A stretch of DNA of 64,000 nucleotides from Chryseobacterium geocarposphaerae (GCF_002797535.1 NZ_PGFD01000002.1:372001-436000), one strand, 5' to 3'. Positions 30,157 through 40,163 are shown, counted from the stretch's first letter. The notes: generated by a model not told the origin, from the sequence alone. Made by a program: numbers and translations.

Positions 30157-33100
30157 ATGAATTTAATAAGATTTGCATTAAGAAAACCCATTACGATTTT
30201 AGTGATTGTTGCTGGACTGTTTTTCTTCGGAATACGATCAGTCAACTCCATTAAAGTCGATATTTTTCCCAAACTGGATTTACCGGTAATCTATGTTTCC
30301 CACCCTTTCAGCGGATACACACCGCAGCAGATGGAAGCGTTTTTTGCCAAACAATACATCAATATTTTCCTTTTCGTTAACGGAATTAAAAGTATTGAAA
30401 CCAAAAATATCCAGGGACTGACTTTAATGAAAATTAATTTCTATCCCGGAACCAATATGGCGCAAGCCGCCGCAGAACTGAACTCGTTTTCAACCAGAAT
30501 TCAGGCCGCGTTTCCGCCAGGTTCCAACCCGCCGTTTATCATTCGTTTTGATGCTTCAACTCTTCCGGTCGGACAATTGGTTTTAAGCAGTGATAAAAGA
30601 TCTAACAACGAATTGCTCGATCTCGCGAACGTATATGTTCGTTCCACATTTACTTCTATTCCCGGAATTGTTTCGTCTCCGCCTTTTGGAGGAAATATTC
30701 GTACGGTAGTCATTAATGCCAACCCGGATTTGCTCCGTCAGCATAATATGACGCCGGATCAGCTTGTGGAGGCATTAAGATTAAATAACCAAACCGCACC
30801 TTCCGGAAATGTAAGAATCGGAGATAAATACTACATCACTCCGACCAATACGATGATAAAAAATGTAAAAGATTTTGAAAATATTCCTTTGTATAAAGGC
30901 AGTGTTCAGAACCTTTATTTAAGAGATGTCGCGACCGTTACCGACGGAGCGGATATGACTTCCGGTTATGCTTTGGTGAATGGCCGTCGTTCGGTTTATT
31001 TAAGTATTGCTAAAAGTGCCGATGCTTCAACCTGGGATGTGGTTCAGAATCTGAAAAAACAGTTACCGCAGATTCAGTCCAATCTTCCGGATGATGTGAA
31101 AGTCAGTTTTGAATTTGACCAGTCAACTTACGTAATTAATTCCGTTAAAAGTTTATTGAGCGAAGGAACAATCGGAGCTGTCCTCACAGGATTAATGGTC
31201 ATTTTATTCCTCGGCGACATCAGAGGGGCGTTGATTGTAATTCTCACCATTCCGACTTCCATTATTTCGGCGGTTTTATTTTTAAACCTTTTCGGTCAGA
31301 CCATTAATATTATGACGTTGAGCGGACTTGCCCTCGCCATAGGAATTCTCGTCGATGAAAGCACCGTTACCATAGAAAATATTCACCAGCATCTGGATAT
31401 GGGAAAACCCAAATCGATCGCCATCTGGGATGCTTGTAAAGAAATTGCCTTTCCAAAATTGCTGATCTTATTTTGTATTCTGGCAGTTTTTGCTCCGGCA
31501 TTTACAATGGGCGGAATTCCGGGATCATTATTCTTACCATTGGCTTTAGCAATTGGTTTCAGTATGATTGTCTCTTATTTTCTTGCACAGACTTTCGTTC
31601 CTATCATGGCTAACTGGATTATGAAAGTGAAACATCACAAGGGAAAAGACGGTCACAATTTATCAGATTCCGAAGAATTAAAAGCTGCCGGATTGAGTGA
31701 TGAAAATGACACCTGGAGCCAGAAAGAAATTTTACTTCAGAATGAAGACAGCAACCGCGACGGAAAAGTTAGTTTGTTTGAAAAAATAAGATTCCGTTAT
31801 CTGAAATTTTTAGACAGAATCATGCCTTATCGTAAAATGGTGGTTTCAGCTTATATTTTATTAATGATAGGAATGATTGCTTTATTTCTAAATAGCATCG
31901 GACGAGATGTTTTACCGCAGGTGAACGGAACACAATTCCAAGTAAGAATGAGAGTTCCGGACGGAACCAGAATTGAAAAAACCGAGCTTCAGACTCTAAA
32001 ATTATTAGACGGAATTGAAGAAATTGTCGGAAAAGACAATGTTTCCATCACCTCTGCATACGTAGGAACACACCCTACTCTTTTCTCGGTAAGCCCGATT
32101 TACCTTTGGATGGCAGGTTCTCATGAAACGGTTTTACAGGTGGGTTTAAATGAAGATTATCATACCAATATGGATGATTTAAAGGATAAAATCAGAGAAA
32201 AAGCGAAAACCATTAATCCTGATATGAAATTATCCTTCGAGCCGATTGAATTAACTGAAAAAATTCTCAGCCAAGGTTCTCCGACTCCGATTGAGGTGAG
32301 ATTATCGGGAAGAGATAAAAGCGTAAATGAAAATTATGCTAAAAAAATCGTAGAAGAATTAAAGAAGATTCCTTATTTGAGAGATGTTCAGATTGGTCAG
32401 TCTATCAAATATCCAGCCTTAGATATTAATGTTGATCGTGTCCGCGCTGCTCAATTGGGAGTGGATATGTCGGATGTCTCGCGTTCTTTGGTAGCATCAA
32501 CTTCATCATCAAGATTTACGGAAAAAAATATTTGGACGGATGAAAAAGGTGGTTATAGCTACAATGTTCAGGTTCAGATTCCTGAAAATAAAATGAACAG
32601 CAAAGAAGAAATTGCAGGAATTCCATTACAGAAAAATTCCAACAGACCGAATTTGGGAGATGTTGCAACCATCAAAAACAGTTTCACCTATGGAGAAACC
32701 GACAACTTGGGAGCAATGCCGACTTTGACAGTGACTGCAAATCTTAATCACACCGATTTAGGAACTGCTTCAAAAGATGTACAAAAAGTAATTGATAATA
32801 TGGGTGAACTTCCAAGGGGTTTAAATATTCAAATGATTGGTTTAAGCCAGACTTTAAATGAAACCTTAAGCAGTTTACAAAGTAGTTTGATTATCGCGAT
32901 TGTTGTGATTTTCTTAATGTTGGCCGCGAATTTTCAGTCATTCAAAGTTTCTGCGGTTGTATTGGCAACAGCGCCTGCAGTTTTGGTTGGATCTTTAGCT
33001 TTATTAATCATCAGTGGATCAACGCTTAACCTTCAATCTTATATGGGAATCATCATGTCGGTAGGAGTTTCGATTTCGAATGCTGTATTGTTAATTACGA

Positions 33101-33426
33101 ATGCAGAACAATTAAGAAAACATAACGGAAATGCATTACTTTCCGCAAGAGAAGCCGCAGCATTGAGGTTAAGACCTATTGTAATGACCGCATTAGCAAT
33201 GGTCGTGGGAATGATCCCGATGGCGCTCGGATTGGGAGAAGCCGGAGATCAGGTTTCACCTTTGGGAAGAGCCGTAATCGGAGGGCTTGTAGCTTCTACT
33301 TTTGCCGCTCTGTTCATCCTTCCGCTGGCATTTGCCTGGGGACAAGGAAAAGCGACCACTCAAAGTGTTTCTCTTGATCCGGAAGATAAAGAAAGCATTC
33401 ACTTTATGCCTGAAATTGTAAAATAA
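30157..33426 (+). CDS. RND-family efflux pump, inner-membrane subunit
   Basis: Proton-driven transporter of 1089 residues (AcrB/CzcA superfamily, ACR_tran). The N-terminal helix (KPITILVIVAGLFFFGI), two large periplasmic loops and two six-helix halves are present. TM4 holds GILVDESTVTIENI, where D replaces the usual second acidic pattern, so the subtype (drug or metal) is uncertain. The cytoplasmic segment between the halves (about 490-560) is longer than in AcrB, with KVKHHKGKDGHN and an EF-hand-like loop at residues 531-542 (D-S-N-R-D-G-K-V-S-L-F-E). The adaptor gene follows 24 bases downstream. Confidence 0.94.
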   Translation: MNLIRFALRKPITILVIVAGLFFFGIRSVNSIKVDIFPKLDLPVIYVSHPFSGYTPQQMEAFFAKQYINIFLFVNGIKSIETKNIQGLTLMKINFYPGTNMAQAAAELNSFSTRIQAAFPPGSNPPFIIRFDASTLPVGQLVLSSDKRSNNELLDLANVYVRSTFTSIPGIVSSPPFGGNIRTVVINANPDLLRQHNMTPDQLVEALRLNNQTAPSGNVRIGDKYYITPTNTMIKNVKDFENIPLYKGSVQNLYLRDVATVTDGADMTSGYALVNGRRSVYLSIAKSADASTWDVVQNLKKQLPQIQSNLPDDVKVSFEFDQSTYVINSVKSLLSEGTIGAVLTGLMVILFLGDIRGALIVILTIPTSIISAVLFLNLFGQTINIMTLSGLALAIGILVDESTVTIENIHQHLDMGKPKSIAIWDACKEIAFPKLLILFCILAVFAPAFTMGGIPGSLFLPLALAIGFSMIVSYFLAQTFVPIMANWIMKVKHHKGKDGHNLSDSEELKAAGLSDENDTWSQKEILLQNEDSNRDGKVSLFEKIRFRYLKFLDRIMPYRKMVVSAYILLMIGMIALFLNSIGRDVLPQVNGTQFQVRMRVPDGTRIEKTELQTLKLLDGIEEIVGKDNVSITSAYVGTHPTLFSVSPIYLWMAGSHETVLQVGLNEDYHTNMDDLKDKIREKAKTINPDMKLSFEPIELTEKILSQGSPTPIEVRLSGRDKSVNENYAKKIVEELKKIPYLRDVQIGQSIKYPALDINVDRVRAAQLGVDMSDVSRSLVASTSSSRFTEKNIWTDEKGGYSYNVQVQIPENKMNSKEEIAGIPLQKNSNRPNLGDVATIKNSFTYGETDNLGAMPTLTVTANLNHTDLGTASKDVQKVIDNMGELPRGLNIQMIGLSQTLNETLSSLQSSLIIAIVVIFLMLAANFQSFKVSAVVLATAPAVLVGSLALLIISGSTLNLQSYMGIIMSVGVSISNAVLLITNAEQLRKHNGNALLSAREAAALRLRPIVMTALAMVVGMIPMALGLGEAGDQVSPLGRAVIGGLVASTFAALFILPLAFAWGQGKATTQSVSLDPEDKESIHFMPEIVK
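31747..31782 (+). other. EF-hand-like loop encoded in the RND pump
   Basis: DSNRDGKVSLFE fits the canonical 12-residue EF-hand loop: Asp/Asn at positions 1, 3 and 5, Gly at 6, hydrophobic at 8, Ser at 9, Glu at 12. It lies in the cytoplasmic segment between the two halves of the transporter. Confidence 0.6.
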
Positions 33427-33450
33427 TAACCTAACTATTAATGATAAAAT

Positions 33451-34557
33451 ATGAATCGATTATATAAATATTTAATTCCGACAATATTGGTTTTCAGCTT
33501 ACAGAGTTGTGGACATGAGGAAAAAAAGGAAGCGAAAAAATCCGCGGAACCTTCTTCACCGGAAATCGAAGCGGTGAATCCAAAGCAGGAAGATTTTGCT
33601 TCATCAACAGCAATTCCGGGAGAATTGCAGCCTTATCAGAAAGTTGATGTCTATGCGAAGATCAGCAGTTTTGTTAAAAAATTATACGTTGATGTCGGAA
33701 ATGAAGTAAAAGCAGGACAATTGTTGGCAACTTTAGAAGCTCCTGAGATCAATTCCCAACAAAGTGCAGCTTCATCAGCCTTAAAATCAAAAGAAGCCTT
33801 ATATATTGCAAGTAAAGCAAAATATGACCGTTTAAAAGAAACTAGCAAAACACCAGGGACAATATCCGCACTTGATCTGGAACAGGCTTTAGCAGCACAA
33901 AAATCAGATTTGGCACAATTGGAAGCAGCAAGAGCATCATATCATGAAGTTGCTGATGTTAAAAATTATTTGCAGATCAGAGCACCATTCAGCGGAAATA
34001 TTGCGACGAGAAACGTAAGTGCGGGAGCGTATGTTGGTCCCTCAGGAAAAGGTTCAGATTTACCTATGTTCAGTCTGGTCCAGCAAGACAGATTACGCTT
34101 GGTAGTGAATGTTCCTGAATCGTACACCGGATTATTGAATAAAAATGGCGATATTAAATTCTCTATTCAATCCATTCCCGGAGAAACGTTTACGGCAAAA
34201 GTAGCGAGATTTGCAGGAGCTTTGGACAACAAACTTCGCTCGCAATGGGTAGAAATGGACGTTTATAACAAAGACAAAAGATTATTGCCTGGGATGGTTG
34301 CCAATGTGATTTTACCTTTAAGTGAAAACAATAAATCTTTGTCTGTCCCTTCCACAGCCGTTTTAAATTCCACTTTGGGCGTTTTCGTTATTAAAGTTGA
34401 AAAGAATATTGCGCATTGGGTTCCAGTAACGGCAGGAATTGCTAACGGAGAAGTCACGACAATTATCGGAAATATTTCTACAAATGATATAATTATTAAG
34501 AATGCATCCGAAGAAATTCGTGATGGGCAGAATATTAGAGTTAAACTGCTTAAATAG
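33451..34557 (+). CDS. RND efflux periplasmic adaptor lipoprotein
   Basis: Membrane-fusion subunit of 368 residues that links the pump to the outer membrane channel. The signal peptide ends with the lipobox LQSC (Cys23), so it is lipid-anchored. Then come the lipoyl/biotinyl half motifs (KVDVYAKISSFVKKLYVDVG, EVKAGQLLATLEAPEIN and IRAPFSGNIATRNVSAGAYV), a coiled-coil hairpin (about 80-150) and beta-barrel and membrane-proximal domains. It is the last gene of the TolC-RND-adaptor operon; in many operons the adaptor comes first. Confidence 0.93.
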   Translation: MNRLYKYLIPTILVFSLQSCGHEEKKEAKKSAEPSSPEIEAVNPKQEDFASSTAIPGELQPYQKVDVYAKISSFVKKLYVDVGNEVKAGQLLATLEAPEINSQQSAASSALKSKEALYIASKAKYDRLKETSKTPGTISALDLEQALAAQKSDLAQLEAARASYHEVADVKNYLQIRAPFSGNIATRNVSAGAYVGPSGKGSDLPMFSLVQQDRLRLVVNVPESYTGLLNKNGDIKFSIQSIPGETFTAKVARFAGALDNKLRSQWVEMDVYNKDKRLLPGMVANVILPLSENNKSLSVPSTAVLNSTLGVFVIKVEKNIAHWVPVTAGIANGEVTTIIGNISTNDIIIKNASEEIRDGQNIRVKLLK

Positions 34558-34673
34558 GCTTGTAATCAATGTTTTATTAACAAAATTTAGGACACTCCTT
34601 TCTTTGACATTCATCAGAAAAAATCCTTTGATAGGAATAATCTATAATAATTATGTTAAAGAATCTTAATAAA

Positions 34674-34722
34674 AAAAACCGCGGACTCGCCTAAAATAGG
34701 CGGTTGCGGTTTGTTTTTTTTT
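34674..34722 (+). terminator. Terminator of the efflux operon
   Basis: Two-part stem: outer AAACCGC/GCGGTTT and inner CGCCTA/TAGGCG, followed by GTTTTTTTTT. Confidence 0.8.
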
Positions 34723-34804
34723 AACATACGTAAATAATATGTTAAAATGTGTTAAATAAAGAACCTGACAATTATCATATCAGGAGTCTTTTTATCGGAA
34801 TCTC

Positions 34805-34812
34805 TATTTTTG
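34805..34812 (+). promoter_or_regulatory. -7 box for the NlpC/P60 gene
   Basis: TATTTTTG, a perfect TAnnTTTG, 51 bases before the ATG at 34864. Confidence 0.6.
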
Positions 34813-34863
34813 TAATGCTTTTGAAAAATAACGATTCCTTTTAACACGGATAATCAAATATAT

Positions 34864-35577
34864 ATGAAGAAAAGAGTTTTGTTTTATTTAGTTGCTGTAG
34901 TTTCTACAATGTCTCTACAGTCTTGTGTTACAAATTATGTAGTTTCAAAACCAGCAACTTATACTAAAGAATACAAAACAGATGCCAAACTAGCTTCTTT
35001 CGATCCTAAGAAAGCTGAGCTTGATAAGCAAAGATTAATTGATTCTTTCCTTGCTGAAAAAGCGGCATCTATTGCCAGTGCGAAAAACGCGGTTAAAAAT
35101 TCTGAGATTGCAAAAGCAATCAAACACAATACAACAATTGACAACATTTTATCTGAGGCAGCTACTTATTTAGGGACACCTTACAGATATGGAGGAACAA
35201 CAAGAAACGGAATTGACTGTTCTGCTTTCGTTCTTTCAGTTTTCGGTGCAGCAGCAGGTCTTAGTTTACCAAGAGTAGCATCTTCTCAGGCACAGGAAGG
35301 AGAAAAAGTAGAAAAAGAGAATCTACAGAAAGGAGATTTGATTTTCTTCTCTCACGGCAGAAGAATTTCTCACGTAGGAATTGTTGAAAGTGTTTCCGAA
35401 GACGGAGAAGTTAAATTCATCCATGCTGCCACATCAAAAGGAGTAATGGTTTCTTCTCTTAATGATTCCTACTGGGGACCAAAATACAGATTCGCAAAAA
35501 GAATCATTAATGAAAACGGAGAGGCTTACAATAATCTGGCAGCAGTAACTCCAGTATCAAACGGAACAAGTTTTTAA
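34864..35577 (+). CDS. NlpC/P60 (C40) peptidase lipoprotein
   Basis: Peptidoglycan endopeptidase of 237 residues, cutting gamma-D-Glu-diaminopimelate type bonds. The signal peptide ends with the lipobox LQSC (Cys21). The catalytic domain (about 100-220) has TPYRYGGTTRNGIDCSAFVL with the nucleophile Cys, HGRRISHVGIVES with the catalytic His, and FIHAATSKGVMV with the third polar residue. It sits alone between its own promoter and terminator, and probably takes part in wall remodelling or turnover. Confidence 0.92.
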   Translation: MKKRVLFYLVAVVSTMSLQSCVTNYVVSKPATYTKEYKTDAKLASFDPKKAELDKQRLIDSFLAEKAASIASAKNAVKNSEIAKAIKHNTTIDNILSEAATYLGTPYRYGGTTRNGIDCSAFVLSVFGAAAGLSLPRVASSQAQEGEKVEKENLQKGDLIFFSHGRRISHVGIVESVSEDGEVKFIHAATSKGVMVSSLNDSYWGPKYRFAKRIINENGEAYNNLAAVTPVSNGTSF

Positions 35578-35602
35578 TTTTAAATAATTGATTTAAATAA
35601 TG

Positions 35603-35634
35603 AAAAGCCTTCAAAATTTTGAAGGCTTTTTTTT
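35603..35634 (+). terminator. Terminator of the NlpC/P60 gene
   Basis: Near-perfect palindrome AAAAGCCTTCAAAATTTTGAAGGCTTTT followed by more T, 25 bases after the stop. Confidence 0.85.
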
Positions 35635-35710
35635 CTTTGTTCCTGATGAGATTTTATGGAAGCTTGTTTTAACTAGGATTTACTTTACATGAAGTAAAGT
35701 TTTAACCTCC

Positions 35711-36292
35711 TTAACTATTCTTATCTATTTCTATATTCAATTTATATAGAAGACCATGGATTTCAGAAAGTGAAAATTTAGCCTTTTTAAGCCTGTTTTG
35801 GGAAGGATCTATCAAATAGTTAACCGATGTCCTCAAATCTGATTTTTCCATGTTGGTATTATCAAAAACAGCTCCGGAAAAGTCACAATTATTAAAGACT
35901 GCATTTGAAAGATCACATTCGGTAAAATCAACTTCTATAAGCTTAGAATCTTTAAATACTATTTTCTTTAAGGATGTCTGGTAAAAAACAGAATTATTTA
36001 GGGAGCAACCTTCAAATCTAAAAGAAAGCCCGAATTCATTGCAGTCATTGAACTGGAGCCCGAACATTTTACATCCTTTGAAATTCACATCCCGAAAAGC
36101 GGTTCCGACGAGTTTTACCATACTTAAATTACAATTTATGAACTCGCAATCATTAAAGTTGAATCCGGAAAGATCCAGGTATTCGAAATTACAATTCCTG
36201 AAAGTACAATTTTCGTATTCGCCTTTTTCTAAGGATTTTTGGATAAAGTCTGTGCTCTCAAAATTTTCGTCCGAGATGTATGGGTGCTTCAT
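35711..36292 (-). CDS. Pentapeptide-repeat protein
   Basis: A 193-residue protein made largely of A(D/N)LXX-type repeats, for example ENCTFRNCNFEYLDLSGFNF, FINCNLSMVKL, FTECDLSNAVFNNCDFSGAV. These fold as a right-handed quadrilateral beta-helix. Length and the absence of a signal peptide resemble DNA-gyrase-protecting proteins (Qnr, McbG), but the loops of true Qnr are not evident, so quinolone protection is only a possibility. It is a single gene between the NlpC/P60 gene and rodA. Confidence 0.85.
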   Translation of the reverse strand: MKHPYISDENFESTDFIQKSLEKGEYENCTFRNCNFEYLDLSGFNFNDCEFINCNLSMVKLVGTAFRDVNFKGCKMFGLQFNDCNEFGLSFRFEGCSLNNSVFYQTSLKKIVFKDSKLIEVDFTECDLSNAVFNNCDFSGAVFDNTNMEKSDLRTSVNYLIDPSQNRLKKAKFSLSEIHGLLYKLNIEIDKNS

Positions 36293-36391
36293 TGAAATTT
36301 TAAAGTAAAGTTATTTTTATTTCACGCAGATTTTTCGGATAGAGCAGATGAAAAAAAGCATGATTATAAATTATTCCTTTCGTCTTCGCTT

Positions 36392-37621
36392 TTACACCAG
36401 ACTGTTTTTGTCCGAATAGTTCAGCTTAAAGAAAATAAAAGTCATAATAGAAAAGGCAAGCAATGAGCTTCCTCCGTAACTGAAATACGGCAAAGGAATA
36501 CCTACAGTCGGGAAAAGCCCCATAACCATTCCTAAATTGATGGTAAAGTGCATTAAAAGGATGGAAGCAAAACAATATCCGAAAACCCTGTTAAATGAGG
36601 ATTTCTGCTGTTCTGCGAGATAATATATTCTTCCTATGTAAATCATGTAACATAGAATCAAAACAGTACTTCCTACAAAGCCCCATTCTTCCCCTACTGT
36701 ACAGAAAATATAATCGGTTTCCTGCTCCGGAACAAATTTCCCCTGAGTAACAGATCCTTCACGGTACCCTTTTCCCAAAAGACCTCCTGAACCAATTGCC
36801 GTCTTCGAATATAGTAAATTGTATCCGGAAGTATCTCTGAATGCTTTCTCTCCTTTAAAAAGAACCTCAACTCTTTCTCTTTGGTGTTTTGGCAATTTTT
36901 CTAAAATATAAGGAGAACCAAAAGCCAGACCACACAAAACAAGAACAGATCCTACAATACTGGAAATTGAAATAACATTCCATGACATTTTATAATAATT
37001 CAGTGCAATCCAACCTCCTACAATAACCAATATTGCAATCACTACATAAATAGGAGGAATCGCGAGGGAAATCAAGAAAACTCCTGCAAAAAGAAATCCG
37101 ACAGCGAATAGCATCCCGCTTAAACCCTCACGATATAATGCAATGAAAAATGCTATAAAAACCAACATGGATCCCACGTCCGGAATGGCCAATACAACAG
37201 CTGCAGGAATTCCTATAATAGCTAAAGTGGTGAGTAATGATTTTCTATTATTTAAATTAAATTCTGGTCCTGAAACGTAATTCGACAGCATAAGTGCCGT
37301 TCCGATTTTAGCAAACTCCACAGGCTGCATGGTAAAGCTTCCGAATTTGTACCAGTTTTTTTGTCCGAGGATTTCTTTCCCAAACGGAAACAAACCAATA
37401 AGGAGCAGAACACCTCCGATATAAATGATTCCTGACATATTTTCGAAGAATTTACTTCTTCCTACAAAAATAATCAGTCCTACAAAGAGAGAGATACAAA
37501 AGAAAATAAGCTGTTTCTCGCCCAGCTTTTGATCAACACTGTAAATATTCGCAATGGCAAAAATACAAAGCAGAAAATACAAGCCTAGACCCAGTTTATC
37601 TATTCCTTCTGTCCACTTCAT
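36392..37621 (-). CDS. rodA: Peptidoglycan glycosyltransferase RodA
   Basis: SEDS-family membrane enzyme that polymerises lipid II for side-wall growth together with PBP2. The 409 residues contain about ten membrane helices. SEDS features include KFVPEQETDYIFCTVGEEWG with the functional acidic residues and TVGIPLPYFSYGGSSLLAFS near the C-terminus. Its start overlaps the mrdA stop by 4 bases (ATGA type), so the two are translationally coupled. It is the last gene of mreB-mreC-mreD-mrdA-rodA. Confidence 0.95.
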   Translation of the reverse strand: MKWTEGIDKLGLGLYFLLCIFAIANIYSVDQKLGEKQLIFFCISLFVGLIIFVGRSKFFENMSGIIYIGGVLLLIGLFPFGKEILGQKNWYKFGSFTMQPVEFAKIGTALMLSNYVSGPEFNLNNRKSLLTTLAIIGIPAAVVLAIPDVGSMLVFIAFFIALYREGLSGMLFAVGFLFAGVFLISLAIPPIYVVIAILVIVGGWIALNYYKMSWNVISISSIVGSVLVLCGLAFGSPYILEKLPKHQRERVEVLFKGEKAFRDTSGYNLLYSKTAIGSGGLLGKGYREGSVTQGKFVPEQETDYIFCTVGEEWGFVGSTVLILCYMIYIGRIYYLAEQQKSSFNRVFGYCFASILLMHFTINLGMVMGLFPTVGIPLPYFSYGGSSLLAFSIMTFIFFKLNYSDKNSLV

Positions 37622-39660
37622 TGTTTTACCTTTTTAGTGTTGTTAGTACTCTTTGTTTTTACTTCTGCTTTCTTTTGCAATTTGGCCTTTTGCTCTTTAA
37701 TTAACTTTAGGCTGTCCTGCATTCTTTTGAGCTTTATGGAATCCGGTTTAGGCTCTTTATACAACCCTTTACGCTTCAAATCAGCAATCCACTGTCTTTT
37801 ATATTCGGGCATGAAGCTGGAGGTTACCATTTTTTTATACAGATAGTCTCTTTTTATATCTCCGGTCAGATATTTTTCAGCAATTAATGTACAGGCTGGT
37901 CCTGCCCATGTAGCACCGAAACCAGCATGCTCCATTACGGCTGCCACAACAATTTTCGGTTTGTCTGCAGGAGCAATTAAAACAAAAATTGAATTATCTT
38001 TTCCCTGAGGCACCTGCGCCGTACCTGTTTTAGCTAACTGAGTAAAATCCTGAGATTTCAGACCTGCAGCCGTTCCACGAAGTACAACAGCCTCCATTCC
38101 TTTCAAAACGGGTTCAAAATGTTTTTTATCTACTAATGTCTGATGTCTTACCTTAAATCTTGGATCGGGGTTTGGCTTGCCATCAATAGATTTAACAATA
38201 TGAGGTGTATAATACCAGCCACGGTTGGCAATGGCCGCTACATAATTAGCCAATTGGATTGGAGTTACAAGAACATCTCCCTGCCCCATTCCGTTGTAAA
38301 TAGCTCCTGTAGGCATTTCGTCCCAATTTTTAAAATCAGTCCTCTGTGATCCACTTGCTTTCATAATGGCTTTAAAACGTCTTTCGTAGAAATCTCCCGA
38401 AGGAATCCTTCCTTTTGCTCCAACCGCAAAGTCATTATTTAAGAATTCTCCCACGCCGAAGCTACTCATGATCTTTTTCCATTCATCAACCCCTTTTGAA
38501 GGATTTCCCGGATATTTTTTAATAATTGCAATGAATGCATAAGTGAAAAAGCAGTTACTCGAAACCTGAATAGACGGGATAAGCGGATCTGCTCCTCCAT
38601 GACCTTTAATCCTTTTTCCTCTGTAGAAAAAGCCGCCACCACAAGGGAAAATCGTTTTTTCATCCATCACCCCCATCTGCATGGCAGCTAAAGCTGTAAG
38701 TAATTTAAATGTGGATCCGGGAGGATAAGCCGCCTGAAGTGAACGATCAAAAGTAGGTTTATTTTCGTAAATCGTATCTTTCGACAGAGCGTAAAGATTT
38801 TTAGATTTGTTAGGACCTGTAAAAAGATTCGGGTCAATATCCGGCCCTGTAGCCGCCACTAAAACCTCCCCATTATTAGGGTCTAATGCAACGATAGCAC
38901 CATGCTTATTGACCATCATCTCTTCTGCTAATCTTTGAAGATCGTAGTCTATAGTGAGCGTAATATCTTTTCCTGTAACAACTTCTTTATCTAAAGAACC
39001 TTGCTTATACGGACCTACATTTCGAAGTTTAATATCTTTTTGGATATACTTCATTCCTTTTACTCCGCGCAATTCTTTTTCATAAGATTTTTCAATTCCC
39101 GTTTTTCCGATGAAGTCGCCCGGCAAATAATAAAGAGAATCTTTTTTAATTTCGCGTTCATTGACTTCACTTGTATATCCTAAAAGGTTTCCAGAGGTAG
39201 AGACTTCATATTGACGTTGAGGTCTTGATACAATACTGAACGCCGGATATTTAAAAATAATCTCCTGAACTCTCGCAATATCTTCTCTGCTCAAATCTTT
39301 CATGAAAGTCATCGGAGTGAGCTTGGAATAATACTTTTCCTTTTTAATTGACTCTATTCTTTTGATAAAATCAGGCTTTGTAATTTTCATTAAACTGCAA
39401 AATCCTAAAGTATCAAAATCAGGCTTCATCAATGCCTGTGTAAATGAGATTTCATAGGCAGGCTGATTTCCCACCAAGATCTTCCCATTTCTGTCGAAAA
39501 TGACTCCTCTTTGAGGAATAACATATTCGATTTTAATAGAAGTATTGGCTGCATTCAGCGCATAACGATCTGTAAACAACTGTAAATAAGAAAGCCTAGC
39601 CACGAAAATCAGGGCTATAACTACAAGGACGGAAAAAATCTTTAAATAACGCGTATTCAA
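37618..39660 (-). CDS. mrdA: Penicillin-binding protein 2 (MrdA)
   Basis: Transpeptidase partner of RodA in cell elongation, 680 residues. An N-terminal membrane anchor (IFSVLVVIALIFVARLSYLQ) is followed by a PBP dimer domain with GVIFDRNGKILVGNQPAYEI. The transpeptidase domain has the SxxK motif in PPGSTFKLLTA, the SxN motif in SSNCFFTYAF and the KTG motif in LAKTGTAQVPQG. The C-terminus has a long Lys-rich tail (EQKAKLQKKAEVKTKSTNNT), not needed for catalysis. Both ends overlap neighbouring genes by 4 bases. Confidence 0.95.
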   Translation of the reverse strand: MNTRYLKIFSVLVVIALIFVARLSYLQLFTDRYALNAANTSIKIEYVIPQRGVIFDRNGKILVGNQPAYEISFTQALMKPDFDTLGFCSLMKITKPDFIKRIESIKKEKYYSKLTPMTFMKDLSREDIARVQEIIFKYPAFSIVSRPQRQYEVSTSGNLLGYTSEVNEREIKKDSLYYLPGDFIGKTGIEKSYEKELRGVKGMKYIQKDIKLRNVGPYKQGSLDKEVVTGKDITLTIDYDLQRLAEEMMVNKHGAIVALDPNNGEVLVAATGPDIDPNLFTGPNKSKNLYALSKDTIYENKPTFDRSLQAAYPPGSTFKLLTALAAMQMGVMDEKTIFPCGGGFFYRGKRIKGHGGADPLIPSIQVSSNCFFTYAFIAIIKKYPGNPSKGVDEWKKIMSSFGVGEFLNNDFAVGAKGRIPSGDFYERRFKAIMKASGSQRTDFKNWDEMPTGAIYNGMGQGDVLVTPIQLANYVAAIANRGWYYTPHIVKSIDGKPNPDPRFKVRHQTLVDKKHFEPVLKGMEAVVLRGTAAGLKSQDFTQLAKTGTAQVPQGKDNSIFVLIAPADKPKIVVAAVMEHAGFGATWAGPACTLIAEKYLTGDIKRDYLYKKMVTSSFMPEYKRQWIADLKRKGLYKEPKPDSIKLKRMQDSLKLIKEQKAKLQKKAEVKTKSTNNTKKVKQ

Positions 39661-40163
39661 ACTTTCTGTTTGATTTTAAATATTAATGCATATATAACTA
39701 TAAATATAAACGAAATTATACTTGTTACCAATACATTAAGTAATATTTCAAAAAATCTGCTCAACTTAAAGAATTCAATATACTGTACTAAAAGCTGATG
39801 TAAAAAGATACTCGAAAAAAGAAACAGCAAAAACTGCGCCCATTGAAGGGACTGGAAAGAGAAAAAATCTGTAGAAGTATCTGTAGAAGTTCTGAAAATT
39901 AGGGTTCTGAAATAGGCAATCGAAGTGGTTGCAAATGCGTTGATCCCTCCTGTCTGTAAGAAAGTATCGATTGCAAGACCTATTAAAAAACTTAAAGCTA
40001 AAAACTGAAATTTATTTCTAAAAAAAGGATAGAACATCACAAACACCGGATACAACACCGGAGTATATTTACCGAATAGCGTAATCCTGTTCAATACAAA
40101 AATTTGTAATGCAACCAGAAAAATCATGATTAATATATCCGTAAATAATGTTCTGCTAATCAT
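39657..40163 (-). CDS. mreD: Rod shape-determining protein MreD
   Basis: Small inner-membrane protein of 168 residues with about five hydrophobic helices (ILIMIFLVALQIFVLNRI, FLALSFLIGLAIDTFLQTGG). Position between mreC and mrdA and the AIDTF-type segment support MreD, a component of the elongasome. It overlaps mreC by 8 bases and mrdA by 4. Confidence 0.88.
   Translation of the reverse strand: MISRTLFTDILIMIFLVALQIFVLNRITLFGKYTPVLYPVFVMFYPFFRNKFQFLALSFLIGLAIDTFLQTGGINAFATTSIAYFRTLIFRTSTDTSTDFFSFQSLQWAQFLLFLFSSIFLHQLLVQYIEFFKLSRFFEILLNVLVTSIISFIFIVIYALIFKIKQKV

Larger units (their letters stand above)
34558..34863. other. Intergenic spacer between the efflux operon and the NlpC/P60 gene
   Basis: This 306-base gap holds the terminator of the efflux operon (34674-34722) and the -7 box of the next gene (34805-34812). 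I see no gene in the rest. Confidence 0.7.

Noticed and set aside
35711..36292. Qnr quinolone-resistance gene
   Set aside because: Pentapeptide repeats are clear, but no Qnr-specific loops are evident; kept as a generic pentapeptide-repeat protein.
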